Made by a program: the position numbers and the translations under genes | From: Flavobacterium sp. NRK F7 | GTDB lineage: Bacteria > Bacteroidota > Bacteroidia > Flavobacteriales > Flavobacteriaceae | Assembly: GCF_024054195.1 (NCBI RefSeq) | Contig: NZ_JAMXLB010000001.1 | Span: forward strand, 2,495,085-2,559,084 | Length of the DNA stretch: 64,000 bases | Direction of reading: 5' to 3' | The notes under the pieces: model-generated | What the model was told of the DNA's origin: nothing | Databases searched by the model: none | The model's input: only the letters and a program-made list of their open reading frames with translations | Part shown: positions 1-8,634 of the stretch, piece after piece | Layout: every line of letters begins with the position of its first letter | Position numbering within the stretch: the stretch's first letter is position 1

Positions 1-1
1 G

Positions 2-3000
2 TTATCCATTTCTTTTAGTCAATCACAAAATATTGATGTTTGGGATTTTGGTGCAACACAATTAGATACCAACCTATATACCAATCATTTAGATGAAACT
101 ATCATCAATTCTTGGTATGATGGTAGTATAACTCCAGGTAGTTCTGCTATTAATTTGCCAACAAGTTTCACTGCAGGAGCTATATCATGGACTGGTAATA
201 GTGGCGATAGACTACGAACTACAAATACGAATTTAACACGATATGATGCCAATATCGCTAGTGTAACAACTTTTTCTGGAAGAATCTATTGTAATGGAAC
301 TCCAAACCTTTCAAATGGTATTCCTACCAATAGATTTATGCAATTATCCTTAAATGAAGATGATGAAGTAAGCATATTCTCTCGAACTGATGCTGGTGGA
401 GATTTAACATTCATGGATGAGACTAATCCATCTTTGCAAACTGATATAATTAGCTTAACTTCAACGAGTGGTGCCACCACAGAAGCTAAATTTGTAGCAA
501 AAAACACAGGCACTTTTAAACTTTATGTAGCCAATGGTAAAGCTAGTTTTTATAGAATTTACCGAAAAGCAGCTGTATATACAACCGTTTCTGGATCAAT
601 TGATGTGACTCAAGCTAGTTCAATTCCTAATTCATATGCTGTAGTTTTTACCAATCTAGCTGGAAAATCTTGGACAGCACAAATGAATGCAAATAATACG
701 TATCAAATTAATTTACCACAAGGATATAGTTATACAGCAAGTTTAATTGATGCGAATGGTTTTATTATAACGAATGGTCAGTCTTTAGATTTATCAACAG
801 TAATTACTCCAACATTTACTCATGATATCAGAATTTTAGAAGTTTCTTTGTATGAGGTAACAGGCTCAATCATTGGTTTAAATACGAATATAAATGATTT
901 GCAACTATTATATACAGCTGATTCATCGAGTAATACTGTATTTGTACCAACGCCTGTAATCAATTTTAATACGAGTACTTATTCGGTGCAACTTGAAGCT
1001 AATATTGCTTATACAATTACAGCAAATGGAGTAAATGATTATGAATTAGACTCCAATACAATCACAATAGCAAATTCTAATACAAATTCTAATATTACTT
1101 TTTCTCCAAAACCAACGTATCCTGTTTCAATTACGACAACAGGATTAACAACTACTGAAGAAAGTAATTTGCAACTTACTTTTACAAATTTAAATGAACC
1201 AAGTTATACTTATTTCTTTTCATCAATCAATGGAATTAGATTAAGAGATGGTGTTTATACTATTACTACAAGTGGTTTAGATATCTATCCAGTGCAAATG
1301 GCATTAACGTCTAATCTTATAATAAATGGAACTGCTAATTCCAAAAATATTGATTTTGAACCCGTTAGCAATTGGCCATTTAACGACCAAGTGATAACAA
1401 CTTCAAATTCTGCTTACAAAGGCTTACTTTTCACAGGAAACATTTCAAACTCTATAGGTCAAGGACATTTAATTGCACAAGCAGGCTCTTCCATACAAAT
1501 TCCTGTTAATGTGGGTGATAAAATAACTATAGATTATTATTACTCTGCTAATTTTTCAATTGAAAATGGAGCTGCAATTAGTACAATAAATTCAACGGGA
1601 ACAACTTCAACAACAGATAGTGTAGAATATACTTACACAGGTTCAAATTCGGGTTATATTACCATAAATAGTAATGCAACCACGTATTTCACCAATATAA
1701 AAATAGGAGGAACAATACCTTACAGCCCAACAATTACCGTTGGAACAAATAAAGATTTTACTACAATAAATGAAGCCTTATTGGCAGTTTCACAAATGGT
1801 ACGAACTCCTTCCGAAAGAGTTACAATTCTAATAGATCCAGGAAATTATGAAGAAATGTTAGTTATTGATCAGCCCTTGGTAACGTTGAAAAATGCGGCT
1901 ATAAGTCCTACTATTGGCCTTTTAAATTCAGGAGTAGACATAGATCCAAGCGCAGTCCGAGTAACTTCTTATTATGGCCATGGCTATACGTATTATAGTA
2001 TGTCATCCGATCAGAAATGGCATCAAAATGTATTGGATGTAAACACACAAAATGGTTATCCTTCCTATCAAAATACAGGAGCAGGAACAACTAATGGTTC
2101 CTATTGGAATGCAACAGTAGTTATTGCCGCAGATGGTTTTGAAGCGGAAAATATCATTTTTGAAAATTCATTTAATCAATATATTTCAAATAAAGAATCG
2201 CAAGATATTGTTGTAGCATGGACAAATGGAAGTCCGGGAAATAGACCTACAAATGCAGGTAACACAACGGTACAAAATAGAAGTTATGTTGAAAGAGCAG
2301 CTGCAATTGCTATTAAAAACAATGTGCAAAAAGTAATTTTAAATAAATGTAGAGTTGTTGGAAGACAAGATTCTTTTTATGGTGGAACAGGTGCTAGGGT
2401 AGCGGTTTATAAAGGAGAAATAATGGGAGCCGTGGATTATATTTTTGGAGCCATGGATGTTGTCTTCTATCAATCTAAATTAAGCATGAATGTAAGTGAT
2501 GCTTCAAATGATTCAGCCTATATTACTGCAGCCCAACAAAGTACTGGACGTGGCTTTTTAATGTATGAATGTACCATTACTACCGCACAACCAGGTTCAG
2601 AAACAGCTTCTATATACAGAGCAAAGCCAGGTTATTTTGGGCGACCTTGGCAAGCCAATACCAGTGAGGTTGTATTTTACAATACTACTATTGAAACTTC
2701 AAATTATCCAGGTTTTGTAGGAAACTCATTGATTATGCCTTTAGGTTGGCAAAATACACTTGGAGGAAATTCAAGCGGAATGTATGAATATGGAACTGTT
2801 GAACAATCCAATGAAAATAATACACCTAGCAGAGCTTATTGGTCAACCTCTTTAAACACACCCTATCTTAATGATGGTACAGAAGTTACAACTTTCAATT
2901 TTACGAAAGGAAATGATAATTGGGATCCTTTTCCGCAATTAATTGCAGATGACTTATTAGAAATCACTCCTTTTGAACAAAATCGTACGGTAAATGCATT

Positions 3001-3193
3001 TTCATTTAAAAACCAAATCTATATAAATAATGTAAGGTCACTTACAACGGTTACAATTTATGCACTTAACGGTGCCTTGACTCAATCCTTTGAAATCAAT
3101 TCAAACCAACAAATTGAAATGAGTCCAGGGATTTGGATTGTTGTTGTAAAGGACTCAATAAACCAAGAATCATTTAAAGTTATAACGTTTTAA
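2..3193 (+). CDS. Multidomain pectinesterase (CE8) with T9SS tail, 5' end outside the window
   Basis: This is a secreted pectin methylesterase that removes methyl esters from homogalacturonan. The reading frame is open from the left edge, and its first visible residues look like the end of a signal peptide (SFSQSQ), so only a short N-terminal piece is missing. A TTG at 155 is internal, not the start. Order of domains: an N-terminal WDFG-type beta module (about nt 35-560), two or three Ig-like repeats (about nt 580-1330), another beta-rich module (about nt 1360-1720), the CE8 right-handed beta helix (about nt 1730-2850) and a C-terminal sorting domain (from about nt 2980). CE8 signatures are QDSFY (Gln codon at 2366), VDYIFG (Asp at 2435) and FGRPW (Arg at 2642), matching the family's catalytic Gln-Asp, Asp and Arg. 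The lyase gene starts 9 nt downstream. The N-terminal module resembles the stand-alone protein at 4641-5438. The CE8 call is firm; the binding role of the other modules is inferred. Confidence 0.9.
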   Translation, partial: LSISFSQSQNIDVWDFGATQLDTNLYTNHLDETIINSWYDGSITPGSSAINLPTSFTAGAISWTGNSGDRLRTTNTNLTRYDANIASVTTFSGRIYCNGTPNLSNGIPTNRFMQLSLNEDDEVSIFSRTDAGGDLTFMDETNPSLQTDIISLTSTSGATTEAKFVAKNTGTFKLYVANGKASFYRIYRKAAVYTTVSGSIDVTQASSIPNSYAVVFTNLAGKSWTAQMNANNTYQINLPQGYSYTASLIDANGFIITNGQSLDLSTVITPTFTHDIRILEVSLYEVTGSIIGLNTNINDLQLLYTADSSSNTVFVPTPVINFNTSTYSVQLEANIAYTITANGVNDYELDSNTITIANSNTNSNITFSPKPTYPVSITTTGLTTTEESNLQLTFTNLNEPSYTYFFSSINGIRLRDGVYTITTSGLDIYPVQMALTSNLIINGTANSKNIDFEPVSNWPFNDQVITTSNSAYKGLLFTGNISNSIGQGHLIAQAGSSIQIPVNVGDKITIDYYYSANFSIENGAAISTINSTGTTSTTDSVEYTYTGSNSGYITINSNATTYFTNIKIGGTIPYSPTITVGTNKDFTTINEALLAVSQMVRTPSERVTILIDPGNYEEMLVIDQPLVTLKNAAISPTIGLLNSGVDIDPSAVRVTSYYGHGYTYYSMSSDQKWHQNVLDVNTQNGYPSYQNTGAGTTNGSYWNATVVIAADGFEAENIIFENSFNQYISNKESQDIVVAWTNGSPGNRPTNAGNTTVQNRSYVERAAAIAIKNNVQKVILNKCRVVGRQDSFYGGTGARVAVYKGEIMGAVDYIFGAMDVVFYQSKLSMNVSDASNDSAYITAAQQSTGRGFLMYECTITTAQPGSETASIYRAKPGYFGRPWQANTSEVVFYNTTIETSNYPGFVGNSLIMPLGWQNTLGGNSSGMYEYGTVEQSNENNTPSRAYWSTSLNTPYLNDGTEVTTFNFTKGNDNWDPFPQLIADDLLEITPFEQNRTVNAFSFKNQIYINNVRSLTTVTIYALNGALTQSFEINSNQQIEMSPGIWIVVVKDSINQESFKVITF

Positions 3194-3202
3194 AAATATA
3201 AT

Positions 3203-4543
3203 ATGAAAACTTACCTTTTAATTTTCTGTTCACTTATGTATTCCATCTGTTTATTTGGTCAGAATTATTATATGGCAACACCTCAAGGTTTTGGAGCAAA
3301 TGCAACAGGTGGAGGTAATGCAACACCAGTTACTGTGACTACTTATACTGCTTTTAAAAATGCTTTATTATCAACGTCACCAGCAAATGCAGTAATTCTA
3401 GTATCAGGAACCATCGATTGCGAGTATACAAGTGTACAATTAAACAATAAATCAATCATTGGTTTACCAGGTGCCAAATTAAGAAACCTACAAATTACCG
3501 TGGGTAATTCCACAACTTCGGCAGCTAATTCGGGTATATTAAATATCAAACCAAATTCTAATAATGTGATTATTAGAAATCTTATTTTTGAAGGTCCTGG
3601 AGCATATGATGTTGATGGAAGAGATAATCTGACTAACGAAGGAACCAATATTTGGGTAGACCATTGTGAATTTCAAGACGGGATGGATGGTAATTTTGAT
3701 AATAAAGGTGCAGCAGATAACATTACTATTTCATGGTGCAAATTTACGTATTTAAAAGCGCCAATTGCTGGTGGTTCAGGAGGTTCAAACGACCATCGTT
3801 TTACCAACTTAGTGGGCTCTTCCGCTAGCGATGCAACAGCTGACGGTCACTATAGCATTACTTTTCAAAATTGTTATTGGGCAAATGGTTGTAAAGAAAG
3901 AATGCCAAGAGCAAGAAATGCCGAATTGCATTTAATAAGTTGTTACTACAATACTTCAGTTCCAAGTGCAAAAGCTATTGGATTAGGTGGAGGTACCAAT
4001 AATTCTACTTGTTATGTAGAAAATACTAATTTTGCTACTGTAGCGAATGTGTATACGTATTACAGCGGAGATGGAGGAACAGTAGCAGTAGCTTTTAACA
4101 ATTGTATTAATGGAGCGTCAAACATTGGTACTGTATCAGCACCATCTTACAGTACAACACCTATTCCAGTAAATGAAGTTGAAGCATTATTAACAGACCC
4201 AACTTGTGGTGCTGGTGCTACTTTACAAGTTTCTGCATCGGGAGTTATTACTCCTAGTAGTTGTGCTACACTTTCAAACCCAAAAGTAAATGAGCAAACA
4301 ATTCGTTTTTTTACTTCTATGGCTGATAAAAATATTGAAATTCATTTTCCATCAGCTATTGCAAATGAATTGGAAATTGCTATTTATTCTTTAAATGGAC
4401 AAGAAACAAATAAATATAAATACAAAAACCTTGTATCAAACGAAGTTATAAAAATTAATATTGAAAATTTAGCTAAAGGAATTTATTGCTGCAATGTAAG
4501 GTTTGATAATCAAATGGAATCTTGGAAATTTATCAAAAACTAA
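3203..4543 (+). CDS. Secreted pectate lyase, polysaccharide lyase family 1, T9SS cargo
   Basis: Cleaves polygalacturonate by beta-elimination outside the cell. The 446-residue protein has a signal peptide ending near LFGQ. The PL1 parallel beta helix contains IWVDHCEF, then DGMDGNFD and ITISWCKF (the calcium-binding region). The family's catalytic Arg motif is seen as R233-M-P-R-A-R238. The C-terminal 75 residues have the beta-sandwich pattern of a T9SS type A sorting domain (IYSLNGQE, GIYCCNV, KFIKN). It starts 9 nt after the pectinesterase stop, so the two are probably cotranscribed. De-esterification by the upstream enzyme would create its substrate. Confidence 0.92.
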   Translation: MKTYLLIFCSLMYSICLFGQNYYMATPQGFGANATGGGNATPVTVTTYTAFKNALLSTSPANAVILVSGTIDCEYTSVQLNNKSIIGLPGAKLRNLQITVGNSTTSAANSGILNIKPNSNNVIIRNLIFEGPGAYDVDGRDNLTNEGTNIWVDHCEFQDGMDGNFDNKGAADNITISWCKFTYLKAPIAGGSGGSNDHRFTNLVGSSASDATADGHYSITFQNCYWANGCKERMPRARNAELHLISCYYNTSVPSAKAIGLGGGTNNSTCYVENTNFATVANVYTYYSGDGGTVAVAFNNCINGASNIGTVSAPSYSTTPIPVNEVEALLTDPTCGAGATLQVSASGVITPSSCATLSNPKVNEQTIRFFTSMADKNIEIHFPSAIANELEIAIYSLNGQETNKYKYKNLVSNEVIKINIENLAKGIYCCNVRFDNQMESWKFIKN

Positions 4544-4609
4544 ATATCTAATTCTCTCATTTACTACTAAAAATTTGAAAATGAAATAACTATTTTTTTA
4601 AAAACTCAC

Positions 4610-4621
4610 TTAATCGATTAC
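4610..4621. promoter_or_regulatory. CG-centred near-palindrome, candidate LacI-family operator (copy 1)
   Basis: The 12 bases TTAATCGATTAC are palindromic except at the first base. Together with the next bases they share 16 of 17 positions with the perfect palindrome at 11552-11563. The ATCGAT core fits the CG-centred symmetry of LacI-family operators. The site lies about 20 nt before the gene at 4641. No regulator gene is visible in the window, so the assignment is inference. Confidence 0.45.
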
Positions 4622-4640
4622 AAAAATTAAAAACTCAATT

Positions 4641-5438
4641 ATGAAAACAAAATTACTTATCTGTAGCATGATTATGCTAATGCAAACCCTGATTGTTTTT
4701 GGTCAAACAAAAACTTGGGATTTTGGAAATGATGATACGACATGGCCTTTGAATGGTGGTATTGGTACTTCACCAATGGTTGTAGATAACCTAGGATTAT
4801 ATCCAATACCGACAAATTCAAATTTTGGAGCGGTTACTAGTAGTAATGCAACATTTGATGATGGATTCACTGCTCCAAGAAGATTTCAATTAAATGGCGG
4901 TGGTGGTGTAACACCTCCTACTTACATGCCTACGCAACGTTATTTATTTTTTGATGTGGATGGGCCTTGTACTGTTAAAGTTTGGTTTAAAACAGGTAGT
5001 AATGGTACACAAAGAACAGTTTATGTTACCGACGGTAGTAACTTAATAGGAGAAGGGTCTTCAAATGATGGGACAAATGCTGATTTAGTGATTTTTACAG
5101 CTAATTACACTTCTCCTACAGGAGGCAGGTTGTATGTGTATGGAAGTTCAGCTTGCAATTTATATAAAATGGAAGTTACAGGAGCAAATGTTAGTGCAAC
5201 TTTAAGCAATGATTCTTTTATAAATGAAATTACGACAAAAGTTTACACAAATGAAAATCAATTGTATATAACAAATATTGAAACGGAGAATACAATTTGG
5301 GTTTATAATTTAAGTGGTCAGCTAGTAAAATCTTTAACTACAACTGAAGATACAACTATGACTTTATTAAAAGGATTTTATATAGTAAATGTCGTATCTT
5401 CTGAAGGAAATAAAAAGTCTTTTAAACTAATTATTTAA
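4641..5438 (+). CDS. Secreted beta-sandwich protein, putative pectin-binding module, T9SS cargo
   Basis: I do not recognise a catalytic domain. The 265-residue protein has a signal peptide ending at VFGQ, then a beta-rich region opening with KTWDFG and containing RYLFFDVDGP, a Val/Trp/Phe strand pattern and GGRLYVYG near its end. From about residue 195 it has a T9SS sorting domain (IWVYNLSGQLVKSL, GFYIVNV, SFKLII). The middle region follows the same order of motifs as the N-terminal module of the pectinesterase at the left edge (WDFG, then RFMQLSL, then GTFKLYVANG), so it looks like a free-standing copy of that module. It sits among pectin enzymes with a gap of 9 nt to the next gene. A carbohydrate-binding role is inferred. 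Confidence 0.7.
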   Translation: MKTKLLICSMIMLMQTLIVFGQTKTWDFGNDDTTWPLNGGIGTSPMVVDNLGLYPIPTNSNFGAVTSSNATFDDGFTAPRRFQLNGGGGVTPPTYMPTQRYLFFDVDGPCTVKVWFKTGSNGTQRTVYVTDGSNLIGEGSSNDGTNADLVIFTANYTSPTGGRLYVYGSSACNLYKMEVTGANVSATLSNDSFINEITTKVYTNENQLYITNIETENTIWVYNLSGQLVKSLTTTEDTTMTLLKGFYIVNVVSSEGNKKSFKLII

Positions 5439-5447
5439 AAAGAACCT

Positions 5448-6392
5448 ATGAAATTATTTGTTGTGCAAATACAAAAAAGTAGCATTATCCTGTTTTTTTT
5501 CATCTTGATAAACAGTAATGCGATGTTTTTATTTGCACAGCAAATGTTTCAAAAAGATACTTCGTATACCATTAATTCTGAATATATAAAACAGAAAATA
5601 AAATATCCTCAAATAACTATTGTTAAACCTGATACAACAAAGAATACCATTTCTGTAACTCATAATATCATTTACAATAAAAAGAATAACAAACCTTTAC
5701 ATTTAGATGCGTATTACTTAAAAAGTAAAGATAAATTACCCGCTGTATTTTTAATTCATGGAGGAGGCTGGAAATCTGGTAATAAATCTATGTTACAACC
5801 TTTAGCGCAGTCTATTTCTAAAAAGGGATATCAATGTTTCTCCATAGAATATAGCCTTTCTAATGAAGCAAAATATCCTCAATCTATTAGTGATATTTTA
5901 GAGGCTATAACATTCGTAAAAATGGAAGCTGAAAAATTCAATATCGATACTTTAAAAATAGGAATTTTAGGCTGTTCTTCTGGAGGTCAAATGGCAAGCC
6001 TAATTGGAACAAAATATCCTAAAAATATTAAAGCCATTGTCAATTTAGACGGTATTTTAGCTTTTCATCATCCCGAATCAAAAGAAGGGAAATTAGCCTC
6101 CGAGTGGTTAGGAGGAACGTATGAAGAAAAACCTGAGATTTGGCAAGAAGCATCTGCACTTTCTCATGTTAATGAAAATACACCGCCCATTTTATTTGTT
6201 AACAGTCAATTTGAACGCTTTCATGCTGGAAGAGATGATATGATACAAATTTTAAATCAATATCATATTTATAGCGAATTGAAGCCAATTGAAAATAGTC
6301 CACATACCTTCTGGTTGTTTCATCCATGGTTTAATGAAACTACCATTTGTATCACACAATTTTTAGATAAAATTTTAAAATCAACTCCATAA
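5448..6392 (+). CDS. Secreted alpha/beta-hydrolase, putative pectin esterase
   Basis: The 314-residue protein has an N-terminal hydrophobic export signal (about residues 12-31). It shows the esterase/lipase features HGGGWKSGN (oxyanion hole) and GCSSGGQ (nucleophile Ser in G-x-S-x-G). A C-terminal His is seen in SPHTFW. The fold matches carbohydrate esterases of the BD-FAE and CE10-like groups. In this setting, removal of acetyl or other esters from pectin is likely, but the substrate cannot be read from sequence. It lies in a tight run: 9 nt after the preceding gene and 1 nt before the next. No T9SS tail is seen, so it is probably periplasmic. Confidence 0.8.
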   Translation: MKLFVVQIQKSSIILFFFILINSNAMFLFAQQMFQKDTSYTINSEYIKQKIKYPQITIVKPDTTKNTISVTHNIIYNKKNNKPLHLDAYYLKSKDKLPAVFLIHGGGWKSGNKSMLQPLAQSISKKGYQCFSIEYSLSNEAKYPQSISDILEAITFVKMEAEKFNIDTLKIGILGCSSGGQMASLIGTKYPKNIKAIVNLDGILAFHHPESKEGKLASEWLGGTYEEKPEIWQEASALSHVNENTPPILFVNSQFERFHAGRDDMIQILNQYHIYSELKPIENSPHTFWLFHPWFNETTICITQFLDKILKSTP

Positions 6393-6393
6393 A

Positions 6394-7395
6394 ATGAAAA
6401 ACATAACTGTCCTAACAAGTATGCTATTGCTACTGAATTTATCCGCTTGTAAAAAGAATATCGAACCAAAAGCTACAATTGAAGAGCAACCCAAAAAAGA
6501 AGAAACTGTAGCAAAAACCTATGCCGAAATTTCTATAAAAGAAGGTGGTCATTGGGAAGGAAGAAAATACTTAGAAGGTACATTTAAAAATGTGGACAGT
6601 GTAAAAGTTCCTACTGAACATACCGATCATTCATGGTATATTCGCTATGAAGGGCCTGGTTGGGAAAGCAATAAAATTGGTTACCGACTCTATTTAGATT
6701 GGAGAAATGCTATTGATATTTTTGGTAAAAAAACAGATACTATGGTACTTTCAAAAGTAGGATTAGATGGCTTCGATTCCTATCACGAAATGCAAAACTG
6801 GGGTTCCGATATTTTAAAAGCGGGTAAAGGCTTGGGCATCGGTGCTATTGGTCGTTATGTGAATAAGGAAGTAGTACATTTCAACGAAGTAGATTCAACA
6901 TTTGCTAAAACTGAAAATTTTGAAAATCAATCTGTAGTTACTGTAAATTATTTTGGTTGGAAAACCAATAATCAAAAAACAAATTTAACTTCTAACTTAA
7001 GCATTTCACCAAACGAAAGATACACAAAACATACTATCCAAAGTTCAGAAGCACTACAAGGCATTTGTACAGGTATCGTAAAATTAAGCGATTTACCTTT
7101 ACTTCAAAACGAAAGTGAGAATGAAAAATGGGGATATGTAGCCACTTATGGAAAACAATCATTAGTCCCAGATAATTTAGGAATGGCTATTTTCTATAAA
7201 AAAGAAAGCATAAACGAAATAACAGAAGGCAATTACGATCATGTACTTGTTTTCAAACCTACAACCACAGCTATAACTTTTTATTTTTTAGGCGCTTGGG
7301 AGCAAGAGATAAATGGGATTCAATCACAAGAGGAATTTTTATCTTATCTTGATCAAAAATTAGCTGAATTAAATGCTACAGATAAATTAAAATAA
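6394..7395 (+). CDS. DUF4861-type lipoprotein of pectin loci
   Basis: The 333-residue protein begins with a lipoprotein signal (LLLLNLSAC). The conserved stretch EGPGWESNKIGYRLYLDWRN followed by AIDIFGKKTD, and later GFDSYHEMQNWGSDILKAGKG, match my memory of the DUF4861 family, common in Bacteroidota pectin utilisation loci. The catalytic activity is not established to my knowledge. The gene is packed between the esterase (1 nt) and the GH105 gene (2 nt), which suggests it acts on the same oligosaccharides in the periplasm. Confidence 0.75.
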   Translation: MKNITVLTSMLLLLNLSACKKNIEPKATIEEQPKKEETVAKTYAEISIKEGGHWEGRKYLEGTFKNVDSVKVPTEHTDHSWYIRYEGPGWESNKIGYRLYLDWRNAIDIFGKKTDTMVLSKVGLDGFDSYHEMQNWGSDILKAGKGLGIGAIGRYVNKEVVHFNEVDSTFAKTENFENQSVVTVNYFGWKTNNQKTNLTSNLSISPNERYTKHTIQSSEALQGICTGIVKLSDLPLLQNESENEKWGYVATYGKQSLVPDNLGMAIFYKKESINEITEGNYDHVLVFKPTTTAITFYFLGAWEQEINGIQSQEEFLSYLDQKLAELNATDKLK

Positions 7396-7397
7396 GA

Positions 7398-8633
7398 ATG
7401 AAGGATAATTTCAACTATATAAGTAAAATCATAGGTTTATTTTCAATTGGATGCCTTTTAATTCAATGTAAAACGGAAAATAAAGAAACCGTTTTAACTC
7501 ATTCTGAAAATAAAACATATACTATTTCAGACACGTTAAAATGGTCGGAACGAATGGCTTTAACCCTTATGGAGCAACATCCTAAAGCCTATCAAATTGA
7601 CGACAAAGAGGAACCAAAATGGGACTATGTACATGGTTTAGTATTAAGCTCTTTTGAAAAATTATATGAAAAAACAAAAGATAAAAAGTATTATGATTAC
7701 ATTAAAGGTTATGCGGATGCAACAATCGATAGTTCAGGTGTAATCGCATCTTACAAATATGAAAACTTCAATATCGACATGATTGAAGCGGGAAATATTT
7801 TATTCAATTTATATGATACGACCCAAGAAGAAAAGTATTTGAAAGCCCTGCAACTACTTAGAAAACAATTATTGGAACATCCTAGAACAACTGAAGGAGG
7901 TTTTTGGCATAAAAAAAGATATCCTTCTCAAATGTGGTTAGATGGTTTATATATGGCAGAACCTTTTTATGCACATTATACTACAAAGTTTGAAAATGGT
8001 GCAAATTTAGAGGATGTTGCGAAACAATTCGAACTCATTCAAAAACATGCATATGACTCCAAAACAGGCTTATTGTACCACGGCTGGGATGAAAGTAAAA
8101 AAATGGACTGGGCAAATAAAGAAACAGGTACTTCACCCAATTTTTGGTCGCGATCTCTAGGTTGGTATGCTATGGCATTAGTCGATGCTTTGGATTATTT
8201 TCCTGAAAATAATCCGAAACGAAAAGAATTAATCGCCTACTTAAATCAATTAGCGACAGCTTTAGCGAAACAACAACATCCTTCTGGTTTATGGTATCAA
8301 GTAACTAATCTAGGAGATAAAGAAGGGAATTATTTAGAAGCCTCAGGTTCGGCCATGTTTGCGTATGCTTTTGCTAAAGGAGCAAATAAAGGCTATTTAC
8401 CTATCGAATATAAAACTAAGGCTAATAAAGCTTTTGATGGTTTAACTGAAAAATTAGTAAAAGTTTCTGAAAAAGGGGAAATTAGTATTACGCAAGCTTG
8501 TGCTGTAGCGGGTTTAGGCGGAAATCCTTATCGAGATGGTTCTTACGAATATTATATTAATGAAAAAAAGAAAGATAACGACCCAAAAGCAACGGGACCT
8601 TTCATTTTAGCCGCAATTGAATTAAACAGATAA
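7398..8633 (+). CDS. Unsaturated galacturonyl/rhamnogalacturonyl hydrolase, GH105 (GH88/105 clan)
   Basis: Removes the 4,5-unsaturated uronic acid left on oligosaccharides after lyase action. The 411-residue protein has a lipobox (CLLIQC). The (alpha/alpha)6 barrel motifs are WDYVHGLVL, NIDMIEAGN and MWLDGLYMAEPF. The Asp of MWLDGLY corresponds to the catalytic acid of YteR and YesR. Later come SRSLGWYAMALVDAL and HPSGLWYQV. It follows the DUF4861 gene by 2 nt and precedes the PL10-CE8 gene by 1 nt, so translation may be coupled. GH105 is preferred to GH88 because of the pectin context and these motifs. Confidence 0.9.
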   Translation: MKDNFNYISKIIGLFSIGCLLIQCKTENKETVLTHSENKTYTISDTLKWSERMALTLMEQHPKAYQIDDKEEPKWDYVHGLVLSSFEKLYEKTKDKKYYDYIKGYADATIDSSGVIASYKYENFNIDMIEAGNILFNLYDTTQEEKYLKALQLLRKQLLEHPRTTEGGFWHKKRYPSQMWLDGLYMAEPFYAHYTTKFENGANLEDVAKQFELIQKHAYDSKTGLLYHGWDESKKMDWANKETGTSPNFWSRSLGWYAMALVDALDYFPENNPKRKELIAYLNQLATALAKQQHPSGLWYQVTNLGDKEGNYLEASGSAMFAYAFAKGANKGYLPIEYKTKANKAFDGLTEKLVKVSEKGEISITQACAVAGLGGNPYRDGSYEYYINEKKKDNDPKATGPFILAAIELNR

Positions 8634-8634
8634 A

